Shown: positions 1-6,220 of the stretch, piece by piece
How the letters are laid out: the number at the start of each line of letters is the position of its first letter
Position numbering within the stretch: position 1 is the stretch's first letter
Assembly: GCA_020848855.1 (NCBI GenBank)
Contig: JADLHH010000497.1
Location: 1-9,858, forward strand
Length of the DNA stretch: 9,858 bases
Direction: 5' to 3'
Source: Anaerolineae bacterium
GTDB taxonomy: Bacteria > Chloroflexota > Anaerolineae > Aggregatilineales > Phototrophicaceae
Notes under the pieces: model-generated
What the model was told of the DNA's origin: nothing
Seen by the model: the letters and a program-made list of their open reading frames with translations, nothing else
Database searches by the model: none
Translations under genes and position numbers: made by a program

Positions 1-144
1 CAGCCCCAGAATCCCCATCGAGGATACTTTGCTGGTGGCGTGCAGTCGGGTGAACACGTCGGGAAGCCGCACGTTGCCGATGACGCCCAGCACGCAGAAG
101 AACAGCCCGAATACCAGAAAGAAGATGCCCAACGCCTGAAGCAT
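1..144 (-). CDS. mrpG: MrpG/MnhG subunit of Mrp Na+(K+)/H+ antiporter (partial, C-terminus outside window)
   Basis: MrpG is a small membrane subunit of the seven-part Mrp antiporter, which exchanges cytoplasmic Na+ or K+ for external H+. Forty-eight residues are visible before the window edge and the frame is open throughout. They begin with a hydrophobic helix (about residues 4-22) rich in Phe, Leu and Val. The family signature follows: G23-N-V-R-L-P-D29 and then T32-R-L-H35, the G-x-x-R-L-P-D-x-x-T-R-L-H block that opens the second part of MrpG/MnhG proteins. The ATG at 144-142 shares its A with the TGA stop of mrpF (TGATG), a common arrangement for translational coupling. Position as last gene of the operon matches known mrp operons. 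The family is usually about 100-130 residues, so over half is missing here. Identification rests on the motif and the operon position. Confidence 0.93.
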   Translation of the reverse strand, partial: MLQALGIFFLVFGLFFCVLGVIGNVRLPDVFTRLHATSKVSSMGILGL

Positions 145-419
145 CAGAAAAACCGTCCTTCCGAAATGAACCGGGCGATAGCCAGGGTCGATACAAACGA
201 AAACGCCGCCAGCGCGATGCCGATGTCGATGAACTGGCTGTTTTCCTGCACGATTCCCAGCACGATGATGATCGCGATCAGAATAGTGCTGGCGAGGTCA
301 AGCGCCTGTAAGCGCTCCATCGTCGAGGGTCCCGTCCACACGCGGTACGTCGAAAACGCGAGCGCGATGACCAGGATGATGAGCGCCGCATTGGCGACAA
401 AATCCAGCACCTCATTCAT
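144..419 (-). CDS. mrpF: MrpF/MnhF subunit of Mrp Na+(K+)/H+ antiporter
   Basis: This is a 91-residue integral membrane subunit of the Mrp complex, the usual length for MrpF. Three hydrophobic helices are visible at about residues 5-25, 43-60 and 63-84. After the first helix comes the family hallmark R26-V-W-T-G30-P31 ... R36 ... A39-L-D41, matching the R-x-x-x-G-P-(x)4-R-(x)3-L-D pattern that marks MrpF/PhaF. I chose the ATG at 419 rather than the in-frame ATG at 479, because the extra 20 residues are polar, lie inside mrpE and are not MrpF-like. A GGGAGAG Shine-Dalgarno-like stretch precedes 419. The gene overlaps the end of mrpE by 8 bases and shares one base with the mrpG start, so the three are probably translationally coupled. 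In characterised Mrp systems all subunits are needed for activity. Nothing unusual is seen in this copy. Confidence 0.95.
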   Translation of the reverse strand: MNEVLDFVANAALIILVIALAFSTYRVWTGPSTMERLQALDLASTILIAIIIVLGIVQENSQFIDIGIALAAFSFVSTLAIARFISEGRFF

Positions 420-915
420 GATCGCGCTCTCCCAGAATACGCCGCAGTAAGCGCAGGCGCTGTTTTTGCTCGTCGTCAATCGCGGCGCGCGACGCCTCCA
501 GGTCGAGACAGTGAATGTAGAGCACGCCGCCGTCGATAATGTCGATGACTATCTCGCCGGGTGTCGTGTTGATGCCATGCGCGCTGAGCGCCGTCAGAAG
601 CTGGCTTTCGCTCAAATCGCCCGTATCGAGCGCGATCACACCGGTCTTGAGCTTGATCTGTGGACTCAGCACCAGCCTGGCAACTTTCAGCGACGACTGA
701 AACGCGTTCACCAGAATACCGGCGATATAAATCACGACCGCCACCGGCTGATCCCATGATCGCAGCTTGCCAAAGCGAATCCCCAGCAGACGCAGCGAAA
801 TGAGCGTGACCAGCGCCAGGATGTAGCCCAACAGCAGGCTGTCGAGCGTAACGCGCCCGGTGATAGCGCACCAGATTAACGCGATGGGCGCAGCAGACAG
901 CAGAAATTGAATCAT
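412..915 (-). CDS. mrpE: MrpE/MnhE subunit of Mrp Na+(K+)/H+ antiporter
   Basis: MrpE is a 167-residue subunit with an N-terminal membrane part and a soluble C-terminal domain. Hydrophobic segments lie at about residues 3-20, 24-45 and 55-78. The soluble domain carries the family-typical run I87-K-L-K-T-G ... L101-S-E-S-Q-L-L-T-A-L ... T118-P-G-E-I-V-I-D, followed by V131-L-Y-I-H135. This is the 'transport of small domain, TPGT, LYIH' pattern of PF01899 proteins. The ATG at 915 is preferred over the longer in-frame start at 984. It has a strong GAGGTGA ribosome site, and the upstream extension is a polar stretch lying inside mrpD. The mrpD stop is only 4 bases upstream, and its 3' end overlaps mrpF by 8 bases. 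The C-terminus (about 143-167) is highly charged, Arg- and Glu-rich. The complex acts in the cytoplasmic membrane for pH and sodium tolerance. Confidence 0.95.
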   Translation of the reverse strand: MIQFLLSAAPIALIWCAITGRVTLDSLLLGYILALVTLISLRLLGIRFGKLRSWDQPVAVVIYIAGILVNAFQSSLKVARLVLSPQIKLKTGVIALDTGDLSESQLLTALSAHGINTTPGEIVIDIIDGGVLYIHCLDLEASRAAIDDEQKQRLRLLRRILGERDHE

Positions 916-919
916 GACT

Positions 920-926
920 TCACCTC
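920..926 (-). promoter_or_regulatory. mrpE ribosome binding site overlapping the mrpD stop codon
   Basis: On the minus strand the bases read GAGGTGA. Its last three bases are the TGA stop of mrpD, and the GAGG core ends 7 bases before the mrpE ATG at 915. A ribosome finishing mrpD would sit on the mrpE start region, so the two are probably translationally coupled. This site also decides the mrpE start against the longer in-frame ATG at 984. Confidence 0.75.
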
Positions 927-2539
927 TGCTTGCTATACGGAAGTTCAACCGAGGCAGCGGACTTCGGCGTGTCTGCGGCGGCACGCGCGGCGCAGTCGTA
1001 AGCCCCTTCCGGCAGCGGAACGCCGACGCGGATCGACGGCGTCAGCACCGCGCAGGTATAGGCTGCCGGGTTCATGACCTGCGCGACCGTTTGCTCGGCA
1101 ATATCGACCAGCGGCGCGGCAAAAATGCCAAGCGCAATACACACGCTGATCAGCAGCGCCGGCGCAAGCATCCCGTCGCCTTTGTGTTTGGCGGGGGCGT
1201 GTTCCTCTAGCGCCGGTTTGACGAAGATAAGCTGCCAGGTGCGGGTGATGTAGATCAGCGTGAGCAGCCCGCCGCCGATCACGATCCCCAGCACGACCCA
1301 GCTTGCCACGTCCGAGCCGCCGCGCACCAGCGCGACTTTGCTCATGAAGCCGTTGAGCGGCGGAATCCCGGCGAGCGCCAAGCCCCCCAGCAGGTACAGG
1401 ATGCTGAGCGCGGTCATTCCCTTGCCCGCGCCGGTCAGCTCCTTCAGGTTCGCGCTGTGCTTCTCGTTCATGCTGGCGATCACCCCGGTGATCATCAGCA
1501 GCCCGGACTTGATGAAGGCGTGGTTGAAGATGTAAATCACCGCCGCCACCAGCGCCAGCTCGGACCCCCAGCCAATCGCCACCAGGATGAAGCCGATCTG
1601 CCCCAGCGTCGAATACGCCAGCATACGCTTGGCGTTCCAGGTTCGCAGCGCCGAAAGCCCGCCGAAGAAGATGCCGATCACGCCCAGCACGATCAGAATA
1701 TTCTGGATGAGCGAGGCTTCCTGCGTCAGAAACAGCGGGTTATTGCGAATGATCCCGTAAATGCCGACCTTGACCACCACCGACGACAGCATCGCCGAGA
1801 GCGGCGTGGGCGCGGTCGTATGAAAGTCTGGCTGCCAGAAATGGAACGGGAACACCGCGCTTTTGACCAGAAACGCGCAGATCAGCATCACGGCGGCGGG
1901 CAGCGCCAGCAGCGGGCGCTCGCCGGTTGAAAGTGCCTGCGCGATCTGCGCCAGGTTGAGCGTTCCGAAAGTGGTGTACATCGCGGCGATCCCCAGCAGG
2001 AGCAGTAGCGAGCCGATCCCGCTGATGAAGATGTACTTGATGGCGGCTTCCAGTCCCAGCATATTGTCGGAAATGGCGACCATCACCACCGAAGACATCA
2101 CCATCAGTTCCATAAAGACGAAGAAGGTGAAGATATCGCCGGTGTACAGACTGCCGTGCAGCCCGACGCTCATGCACAGGAAAGCCGGCATGAATGTCGG
2201 GTATGTCACGCTGTGATCCCGGCACTGCAGGCAGTACAGCAGCCCGGCGACGATCACGAGACTGCTCATAACGCACAGCAGCGCCGCCAGCCGGTCTGCC
2301 ACCAGCACAATGCCGAACGGCGCCAGCCAGCCGCCCAGCCGGTACACCTGAACGCCCGCGCCGCCCGGCTCGAAATTTGCCGCCAGCACGGCGATGCTGC
2401 ACAGCGACGCGGCGATCCCGGCGATCAGCGCGATGATGCGCTGAAGCCGGTTATAAGACGAGGCGAGCATACAGACCGCCGCGCCGATCAACGGAATGAT
2501 GATCGGTCCCAGGACGAGCGCGCTTTGTGTTGCTTCCAT
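920..2539 (-). CDS. mrpD: MrpD/MnhD, NuoN/NuoL-like proton-translocating subunit of Mrp antiporter
   Basis: MrpD is a large polytopic membrane protein (539 residues) of the complex I ND2/ND4/ND5-type antiporter family (Proton_antipo_M). It forms one of the two proposed ion-translocating channels of Mrp. Hydrophobic helices run almost continuously from residue 8 to about 480. Expected functional residues are present: E144 in F-M-E-L; K226 in L-V-K-S-A-V-F-P-F-H-F-W with H233; K257 in V-V-V-K-V-G; H340 and K344 in N-H-A-F-I-K-S; and K401 after G-F-M-S. These match the conserved Glu/Lys/His proton-wire positions of the family. The ATG at 2539 follows mrpC by 2 bases. The protein is about 40 residues longer than typical MrpD. 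The extra part is a polar C-terminal tail from about residue 488, containing cysteines C496 and C516. NuoN or a formate hydrogenlyase subunit is excluded by the mrpC/E/F/G neighbours. Confidence 0.95.
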   Translation of the reverse strand: MEATQSALVLGPIIIPLIGAAVCMLASSYNRLQRIIALIAGIAASLCSIAVLAANFEPGGAGVQVYRLGGWLAPFGIVLVADRLAALLCVMSSLVIVAGLLYCLQCRDHSVTYPTFMPAFLCMSVGLHGSLYTGDIFTFFVFMELMVMSSVVMVAISDNMLGLEAAIKYIFISGIGSLLLLLGIAAMYTTFGTLNLAQIAQALSTGERPLLALPAAVMLICAFLVKSAVFPFHFWQPDFHTTAPTPLSAMLSSVVVKVGIYGIIRNNPLFLTQEASLIQNILIVLGVIGIFFGGLSALRTWNAKRMLAYSTLGQIGFILVAIGWGSELALVAAVIYIFNHAFIKSGLLMITGVIASMNEKHSANLKELTGAGKGMTALSILYLLGGLALAGIPPLNGFMSKVALVRGGSDVASWVVLGIVIGGGLLTLIYITRTWQLIFVKPALEEHAPAKHKGDGMLAPALLISVCIALGIFAAPLVDIAEQTVAQVMNPAAYTCAVLTPSIRVGVPLPEGAYDCAARAAADTPKSAASVELPYSKQR

Positions 2540-2541
2540 GC

Positions 2542-2880
2542 TCAGCCCTTCAGTTGATCGATTTCATGCGAATCGACCGAATTGAACCGATTCGCCGCGA
2601 CTTCGACCATTCCCAGAATCAGACAGTAAGACCCCAGGCTGATCACGATGGCGGTCAGCAGCAGCCCCTGCACCACCGGGTCGCTGGGTTGTCCGTTGGC
2701 TAGCTGGTCGGTATAAGGCGGAACCTGTCCGTCGAACGCGCCCGCCGCCAGCATGAACAGGTTGACCGCCGTAAAGAGTGTGTACAACCCCATCCCCGCT
2801 TTGACCAGATCGCGCCGTAGAAGCTGGAAGACGCCCAGCCCGAACAGGACACCCGTCGCAACTGCGAAAAAGATATTCAT
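2542..2880 (-). CDS. mrpC: MrpC/MnhC, NuoK-like subunit of Mrp antiporter
   Basis: MrpC is a 112-residue membrane protein, homologous to NuoK of complex I, that packs between MrpA and MrpD. Three hydrophobic helices are seen at about residues 3-20, 27-47 and 70-92. The second contains G31-L-Y-T-L-F-T-A-V-N40-L, matching the conserved A-V-N-L of MrpC. The third begins with D67-P68-V-V-Q71-G-L-L-L-T76-A-I-V-I80, the very characteristic D-P-x-x-Q-x-L-x-L-T-A-I-V-I stretch of NuoK/MrpC proteins. The ATG overlaps the TGA of mrpA by four bases (ATGA, 2877-2880). A GGAAGGA stretch lies rather far upstream of the start (about 12 bases), so translation may depend on coupling to mrpA. The hydrophilic tail (about 93-112) is typical in length. 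Assignment is secure from sequence and position. Confidence 0.95.
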   Translation of the reverse strand: MNIFFAVATGVLFGLGVFQLLRRDLVKAGMGLYTLFTAVNLFMLAAGAFDGQVPPYTDQLANGQPSDPVVQGLLLTAIVISLGSYCLILGMVEVAANRFNSVDSHEIDQLKG

Positions 2881-5675
2881 AGCTTCTCGATTCCTTCCGG
2901 ACGTGTCATGGCGTTGATCATGGTGACGATGCTGCCAAATACGGTCAGGAAAATAGCGAACTCGAACACGGTGCTGGAGTTGATATGCAGTCCGCCCGGC
3001 AGCGGAACGTCGATGATACTGTAGTGCGTCAAAAAGCTTTCGCCAGCCAGCAGCGGCAGCACGGCGTTGGCGATTGCCAGTGTCACGCCGAGCGCGATCA
3101 GATATTCCACCCGCACCTGCCGCAGCCGCGCGCGCTCGTAGCCGAATACCTGATACCAGAGCGCGATGCCGATCCCGCCGACGACTCCGGCGGTAAACCC
3201 ATCGCCGGGCGCGTCTCCCGCGTAGAGCAGATGCGCCAGCGCGATGATCATCGCTATCGGCAGCAGGAGTTTCGCGCCCAATCGTGTCAGCGGCGTTGCG
3301 ATCTGGCTGGGCGACGGGATGGTTGGCGTGGGATTGCTCGACTGCCTCGAATGCGTCGAGATGTACAGGACGGTCAGAACGCCGCCCGCCGCCATGCTGA
3401 AAACCGTGATCTCGAACAGCGTATCCGTCCCGCGAAAGTCCGTCACAATCGCGCCGACCACGTCCTTGACGCCGACCGCGGTATCGGCGGTTTCGAGATA
3501 GTAGTTGGCGACGATGCTTTCGCGGCTGGGGCGGTTGACGACGGCTGCCAGCGCGAACGCGCCCACGCCCACGCCGACCAGAACCGAAACGAGGATGTCA
3601 CGGCGGAGAACGCGCCTACCGCCGCCCCAGATCGCTTCGGCGGCGCGGCGTCGTTTGCGCTCGCTGATGCGGCTGAGCATGATGATCACCAGCACGGCAG
3701 CCAGCGTCTCGACCAGAACCTGCACCATCGCGATATCGGGTCCCGGCGCCAGCAGGAAAATCCCGCCGACCGCGTACCCGGCGACGCCCAGCGCGAGCGT
3801 TGCCAGCAGATGCCCCTTGAAGATGATGCTTGCAACCACCGCCGCGATGGTCAGCAGCAGCAGCGCGCCTTCCATGAAATTGGTGCTGGTCAGCGGCGAA
3901 ATTTCGCCCGGCGTGCTGCCCAGATACTGCGTCGCGGGCAGCGCGATCAGCACGCCGATGACGCCCAGAATGATCGCCAGGTACTGGCTGAGCTTGCCGC
4001 TTTGCGTTTTCAGCACCGTGTCGCCGGCGTTGTTCAGCAGTTCGATGAAGCCCATGTAAACCTGCCGCCCGCTGGAGGGCGAGGAAACCGGCAGTTTCAG
4101 CCACCAGCCGCGCAGCAGGAAGATCACAACGCCAAGTCCGATCAACCCAAGGCTGAGGAAGAAGATCGGCGTGAAACCAGGGAACAGGTGAATATCGACG
4201 TGGGCGTCCGGCGGAGCCGCCATCTCCAGCACCGGAACCAGCACCGGCTCGATGAGCAGCGCGATGACGACCGACGCCGCCGCGATGATGCCGGGACCCA
4301 GCAGCATCAGCGGCGCATTGTGGTGGTGATCATGCGCGTGATCGTCGTGATGATGCGCGTCATCGTGCGCTTGCGGCTTCTTGAAAAAGACATCCCACAG
4401 GAAGATCGCCGCGACCGTCACGGTCAGCGCCGCTCCCAGGCAAACGCCGAGCACCACCAGCAGCGCGGCGGGTTCGTGCAGTTCGGTCACGGCGTGGAGC
4501 AGCGCTTCCTTCGCCGCGAAGCCCAGCAGCGGAATGACGCCCGCCATCGAAAAACAGCAGATGATCGTGACTGCCAGCGCGCCGGGCATCGAGCGCGCCA
4601 GCCCGCCCAGCTTATCGATGATGCGCGTCCCGGCGCTGTGGTCAATCGCCCCGGCGACCATGAACAGCGGGCTTTTGTACAGCGCGTGCGCCACAATGCC
4701 GACCAGCGCCGCGACATAGCCTTCATGGTGCGGCAGCCCCAGCATCAGCACCAGCGCACCCAGCCAGCTTACCGTCGCGTAGGCGAGCAGCCCCTTCAGG
4801 TCGCGCTGGCGCAGGGCAATTGCCGAAGCGATCACCATCGTCGCCAGCCCAACACCCGTCAGACCGACCAGCCACATATCGGTATCGCCGAGCGTCGGGT
4901 AAAGCCGCGCCAGCAGGTAAACCCCCGCCTTGACCATCGTCGCGGAATGCAGGAAGGCGCTGGCGGGCGTGGGCGCGGTCATACCGCCCGGCAGCCAGAA
5001 ATGAAACGGGAACTGCGCGCTCTTGGTGAAGCACCCCAGCATGACCAGCGCCGTCACGCCTGCGTACCAGGGATGCTCCTGCATCCGAAACTGTAGTACG
5101 TCGGTGAACGACGCCGAGCCGCTCGCCAGCGATAGCAAAATCACCCCGACCAGCAGGGCTAACCCCCCGCCGCCCGTGACGACCAGCGCCTGCGTGGCAG
5201 CGCTGCGCGCGTCCGGGTTTTTGCCGTCAAAGCCGATCAGCAGGTACGAAAAGATGCTGGTCAGTTCCCAGAAGATGAACAGAACCAGCAGGTTGCCCGA
5301 CAGCACCACCCCCAGCATACTGCCGGTGAACGCGCTGAGCAGCGCCAGAAAGCGCGGCGCTCGCGAGTCGCCGTCCATGTAGTAACCCGCGTACAGAAAG
5401 ACGCCCGCGCCAATCCCGGTGATGAGCAGCGCGAAGATCGCGCTCAAGCCATCCAGGTACACTTCGAGCGACAGGTTGAACTGCGCCACCCAGGGATAGC
5501 TGAGAATAATGGCGCCTTCCTCGTGCACTTGAGGCAGCAGCGTGCATACCCACACAAACAGGACGAACAGGCTGCCTGCTATCAGGCGGCTCAGCCATTT
5601 TGCTGGAACCGATGTGGCGAGTAACGGGACTAACCCTGCGAGTAAAAATGGCAGGGCAATCAATGCCAATTGCAT
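2877..5675 (-). CDS. mrpA: MrpA-MrpB fusion (MnhA/PhaAB), main subunit of Mrp Na+(K+)/H+ antiporter
   Basis: This first gene of the operon encodes 932 residues combining MrpA and MrpB. Residues 1 to about 520 are the NuoL-like antiporter module. Key residues are E137 in F-W-E-L-T-S, K218 in T-K-S-A-Q-F-P-F-H with H225, K249 in M-V-K-A-G-V, H330 and K334 in A-H-A-L-Y-K-S-P-L-F, and K389-E390. A His/Asp-rich loop lies at about 436-452. Residues about 560-670 contain L-A-P-G-P-D-I-A-M-V-Q-V-L-V-E656, an MbhD/DUF4040-type helix. Residues 746-755, D-F-R-G-T-D-T-L-F-E, form the MbhE-like signature. A Pro/Ser-rich linker (about 776-795) leads into an MrpB domain with G820-D-A-P-G-D-G-F and several helices to residue 922. 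Separate MrpA is about 770-800 residues and MrpB about 140, so the length fits a complete fusion. The ATG at 5675 has a GAGGAG ribosome site 5 bases upstream. Confidence 0.95.
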   Translation of the reverse strand: MQLALIALPFLLAGLVPLLATSVPAKWLSRLIAGSLFVLFVWVCTLLPQVHEEGAIILSYPWVAQFNLSLEVYLDGLSAIFALLITGIGAGVFLYAGYYMDGDSRAPRFLALLSAFTGSMLGVVLSGNLLVLFIFWELTSIFSYLLIGFDGKNPDARSAATQALVVTGGGGLALLVGVILLSLASGSASFTDVLQFRMQEHPWYAGVTALVMLGCFTKSAQFPFHFWLPGGMTAPTPASAFLHSATMVKAGVYLLARLYPTLGDTDMWLVGLTGVGLATMVIASAIALRQRDLKGLLAYATVSWLGALVLMLGLPHHEGYVAALVGIVAHALYKSPLFMVAGAIDHSAGTRIIDKLGGLARSMPGALAVTIICCFSMAGVIPLLGFAAKEALLHAVTELHEPAALLVVLGVCLGAALTVTVAAIFLWDVFFKKPQAHDDAHHHDDHAHDHHHNAPLMLLGPGIIAAASVVIALLIEPVLVPVLEMAAPPDAHVDIHLFPGFTPIFFLSLGLIGLGVVIFLLRGWWLKLPVSSPSSGRQVYMGFIELLNNAGDTVLKTQSGKLSQYLAIILGVIGVLIALPATQYLGSTPGEISPLTSTNFMEGALLLLTIAAVVASIIFKGHLLATLALGVAGYAVGGIFLLAPGPDIAMVQVLVETLAAVLVIIMLSRISERKRRRAAEAIWGGGRRVLRRDILVSVLVGVGVGAFALAAVVNRPSRESIVANYYLETADTAVGVKDVVGAIVTDFRGTDTLFEITVFSMAAGGVLTVLYISTHSRQSSNPTPTIPSPSQIATPLTRLGAKLLLPIAMIIALAHLLYAGDAPGDGFTAGVVGGIGIALWYQVFGYERARLRQVRVEYLIALGVTLAIANAVLPLLAGESFLTHYSIIDVPLPGGLHINSSTVFEFAIFLTVFGSIVTMINAMTRPEGIEKL
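4317..4370 (-). other. mrpA: Histidine/aspartate-rich loop within MrpA
   Basis: Residues 436-453 of MrpA are almost entirely His, Asp and Ala, with nine His and five Asp, built on repeats such as H-D-D and H-H-H. The coding DNA is a run of imperfect short repeats of the type GTGATG/GTCGTG on the plus strand. The loop lies between two hydrophobic helices of the NuoL-like module. NuoL/MrpA proteins often have a few His residues here, so this is an expansion of an existing loop. Metal binding or pH response is an inference. Confidence 0.7.
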
Positions 5676-5860
5676 AGAGGCTCCTCAGACATCGTCAGCA
5701 CAGCGGCGAACCGAATCCAATACTGTCTGGTCACGCTGCCCGACCACATGCGTCATCTATCGATTGTCTTGACGGATACTGAATACACAGCCCTGAGAGA
5801 AGACGGTCGATCGCGTTATCCATTTCCCGAGATTTAGCGCAGACCAGCACAGCAGTACGA

Positions 5861-5928
5861 AAGCATCAAATACAAAACCAACAGCTTTGGGAATATCAAG
5901 CTGTCCGGCGCAATGATGCTTCTATTGC
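5861..5928 (-). promoter_or_regulatory. Candidate structured leader of the mrp operon
   Basis: Read on the minus strand, this stretch has three inverted repeats. An inner hairpin has 7-base arms AAGCTGT (5898-5904) and ACAGCTT (5881-5887) with a 10-base loop. It is followed on the minus strand by a T-rich run (TGGTTTTGTATTT). An enclosing 8-base pair is formed by 5914-5921 with 5861-5868. A competing 5-base hairpin joins 5924-5928 with 5910-5914 and shares bases with the enclosing stem, so the two cannot form together. This resembles an attenuator layout, but the stems are short and could be chance. No known riboswitch class was recognised. Confidence 0.3.
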
Positions 5929-5955
5929 AAGGAATCCGGTGAACGCACCAAGTGG

Positions 5956-5985
5956 ATTATATCGGCGCAGCCGAACGAGCACCAA
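5956..5985 (-). promoter_or_regulatory. Candidate sigma70-type promoter of the mrp operon
   Basis: On the minus strand there is a perfect TATAAT (5961-5956) with TTGGTG (5985-5980) 18 bases upstream, a partial match to TTGACA. The predicted start is near 5949, giving a leader of about 270 bases before the mrpA ATG. A palindrome at 6003-6017 would be centred about 61 bases upstream of that start, a position typical of activator sites. The -10 match is strong and the -35 weak. Confidence 0.4.
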
Positions 5986-6002
5986 TCTCGTGTCGAAAAG
6001 AT

Positions 6003-6017
6003 AATAAGACTCTTATT
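6003..6017. repeat. Palindrome AATAAGA-C-TCTTATT upstream of mrp promoter
   Basis: Two perfect 7-base arms are separated by a single base. The TAAGA/TCTTA half-sites resemble those of the elements at 6104-6128 and 7196-7220, but the arms are 3 bases closer together. This could be an operator for a dimeric regulator. The surrounding DNA is AT-rich, so a chance origin is possible. A one-base spacer makes it a poor RNA hairpin. Confidence 0.35.
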
Positions 6018-6103
6018 GTAATTTTATCAGTTTATTATTTTTTGTTCTCCTCCCCTTACGCAGCCCCGAAAATGATCGAGCTGCCGCCGCCGGGCAGGTT
6101 ACA

Positions 6104-6128
6104 TAAGAATGTTCTTAGACCTGTCTTA
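6104..6128 (+). promoter_or_regulatory. Regulatory element copy A: palindrome plus 11-base-spaced half-site, upstream of small membrane protein gene
   Basis: TAAGAA-TG-TTCTTA (6104-6117) is an inverted repeat with 6-base arms. Its right half-site CTTA (6114-6117) recurs exactly 11 bases on (6125-6128). The same layout, with 20 of 25 bases identical, recurs at 7220-7196 on the minus strand. A possible -10, TATAAC (6127-6132), abuts the third half-site, so the element would occupy the -35 region of a plus-strand promoter for the gene at 6221. The spacing suits an OmpR/PhoB-family activator; that this is the regulator encoded at 8599-9282 is an inference. Confidence 0.5.
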
Positions 6129-6220
6129 TAACTTCCACATCGTCAGCTTATAGACTTCACGAAGTATCGACCGCTCCGAAAACGTGATGCCCTTATGCTG
6201 CCTCTGGTGAAACCCGACCT

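Larger units (their letters stand above)
5676..6220. other. 545-base non-coding region between mrp operon and small plus-strand gene
   Basis: No supported gene lies here; the only reading frames are short and lack family resemblance. The half next to mrpA (5676-5949) is the likely mrp leader, with several inverted repeats at 5861-5928. The middle (about 5956-6045) is AT-rich, with a TATAAT on the minus strand and a 7-base-arm palindrome at 6003-6017. The right part (about 6060-6220) carries the TAAGAATGTTCTTA element and leads into the plus-strand gene at 6221. The divergent arrangement suggests promoters in both directions. I see no tRNA, transposon end or attachment site. Confidence 0.7.

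Noticed and set aside
4319..4375. The repeat-like tract of GTGATG/GTCGTG units as a CRISPR or non-coding tandem repeat
   Set aside because: It lies in frame inside mrpA and encodes the His/Asp-rich loop. The units are short, with no spacers.
2985..5096. A 703-residue open frame on the plus strand opposite mrpA
   Set aside because: It is rich in Arg, Gln, His and Asp with no domain pattern, as expected for the antisense frame of a GC-rich membrane protein gene. The minus-strand MrpA has clear family motifs.
920..5675. Reading the large membrane genes as complex I (nuoL/nuoN/nuoK) or a membrane-bound hydrogenase
   Set aside because: MrpE, MrpF and MrpG signatures follow directly, an MrpB domain is fused to the first gene, and no hydrogenase or quinone-module genes are present.
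6046..6058. AGGGGAGGAGAA on the minus strand as the ribosome site of a small leader peptide
   Set aside because: No ATG, GTG or TTG opens a usable frame within the right distance; stop codons follow in the AT-rich stretch.
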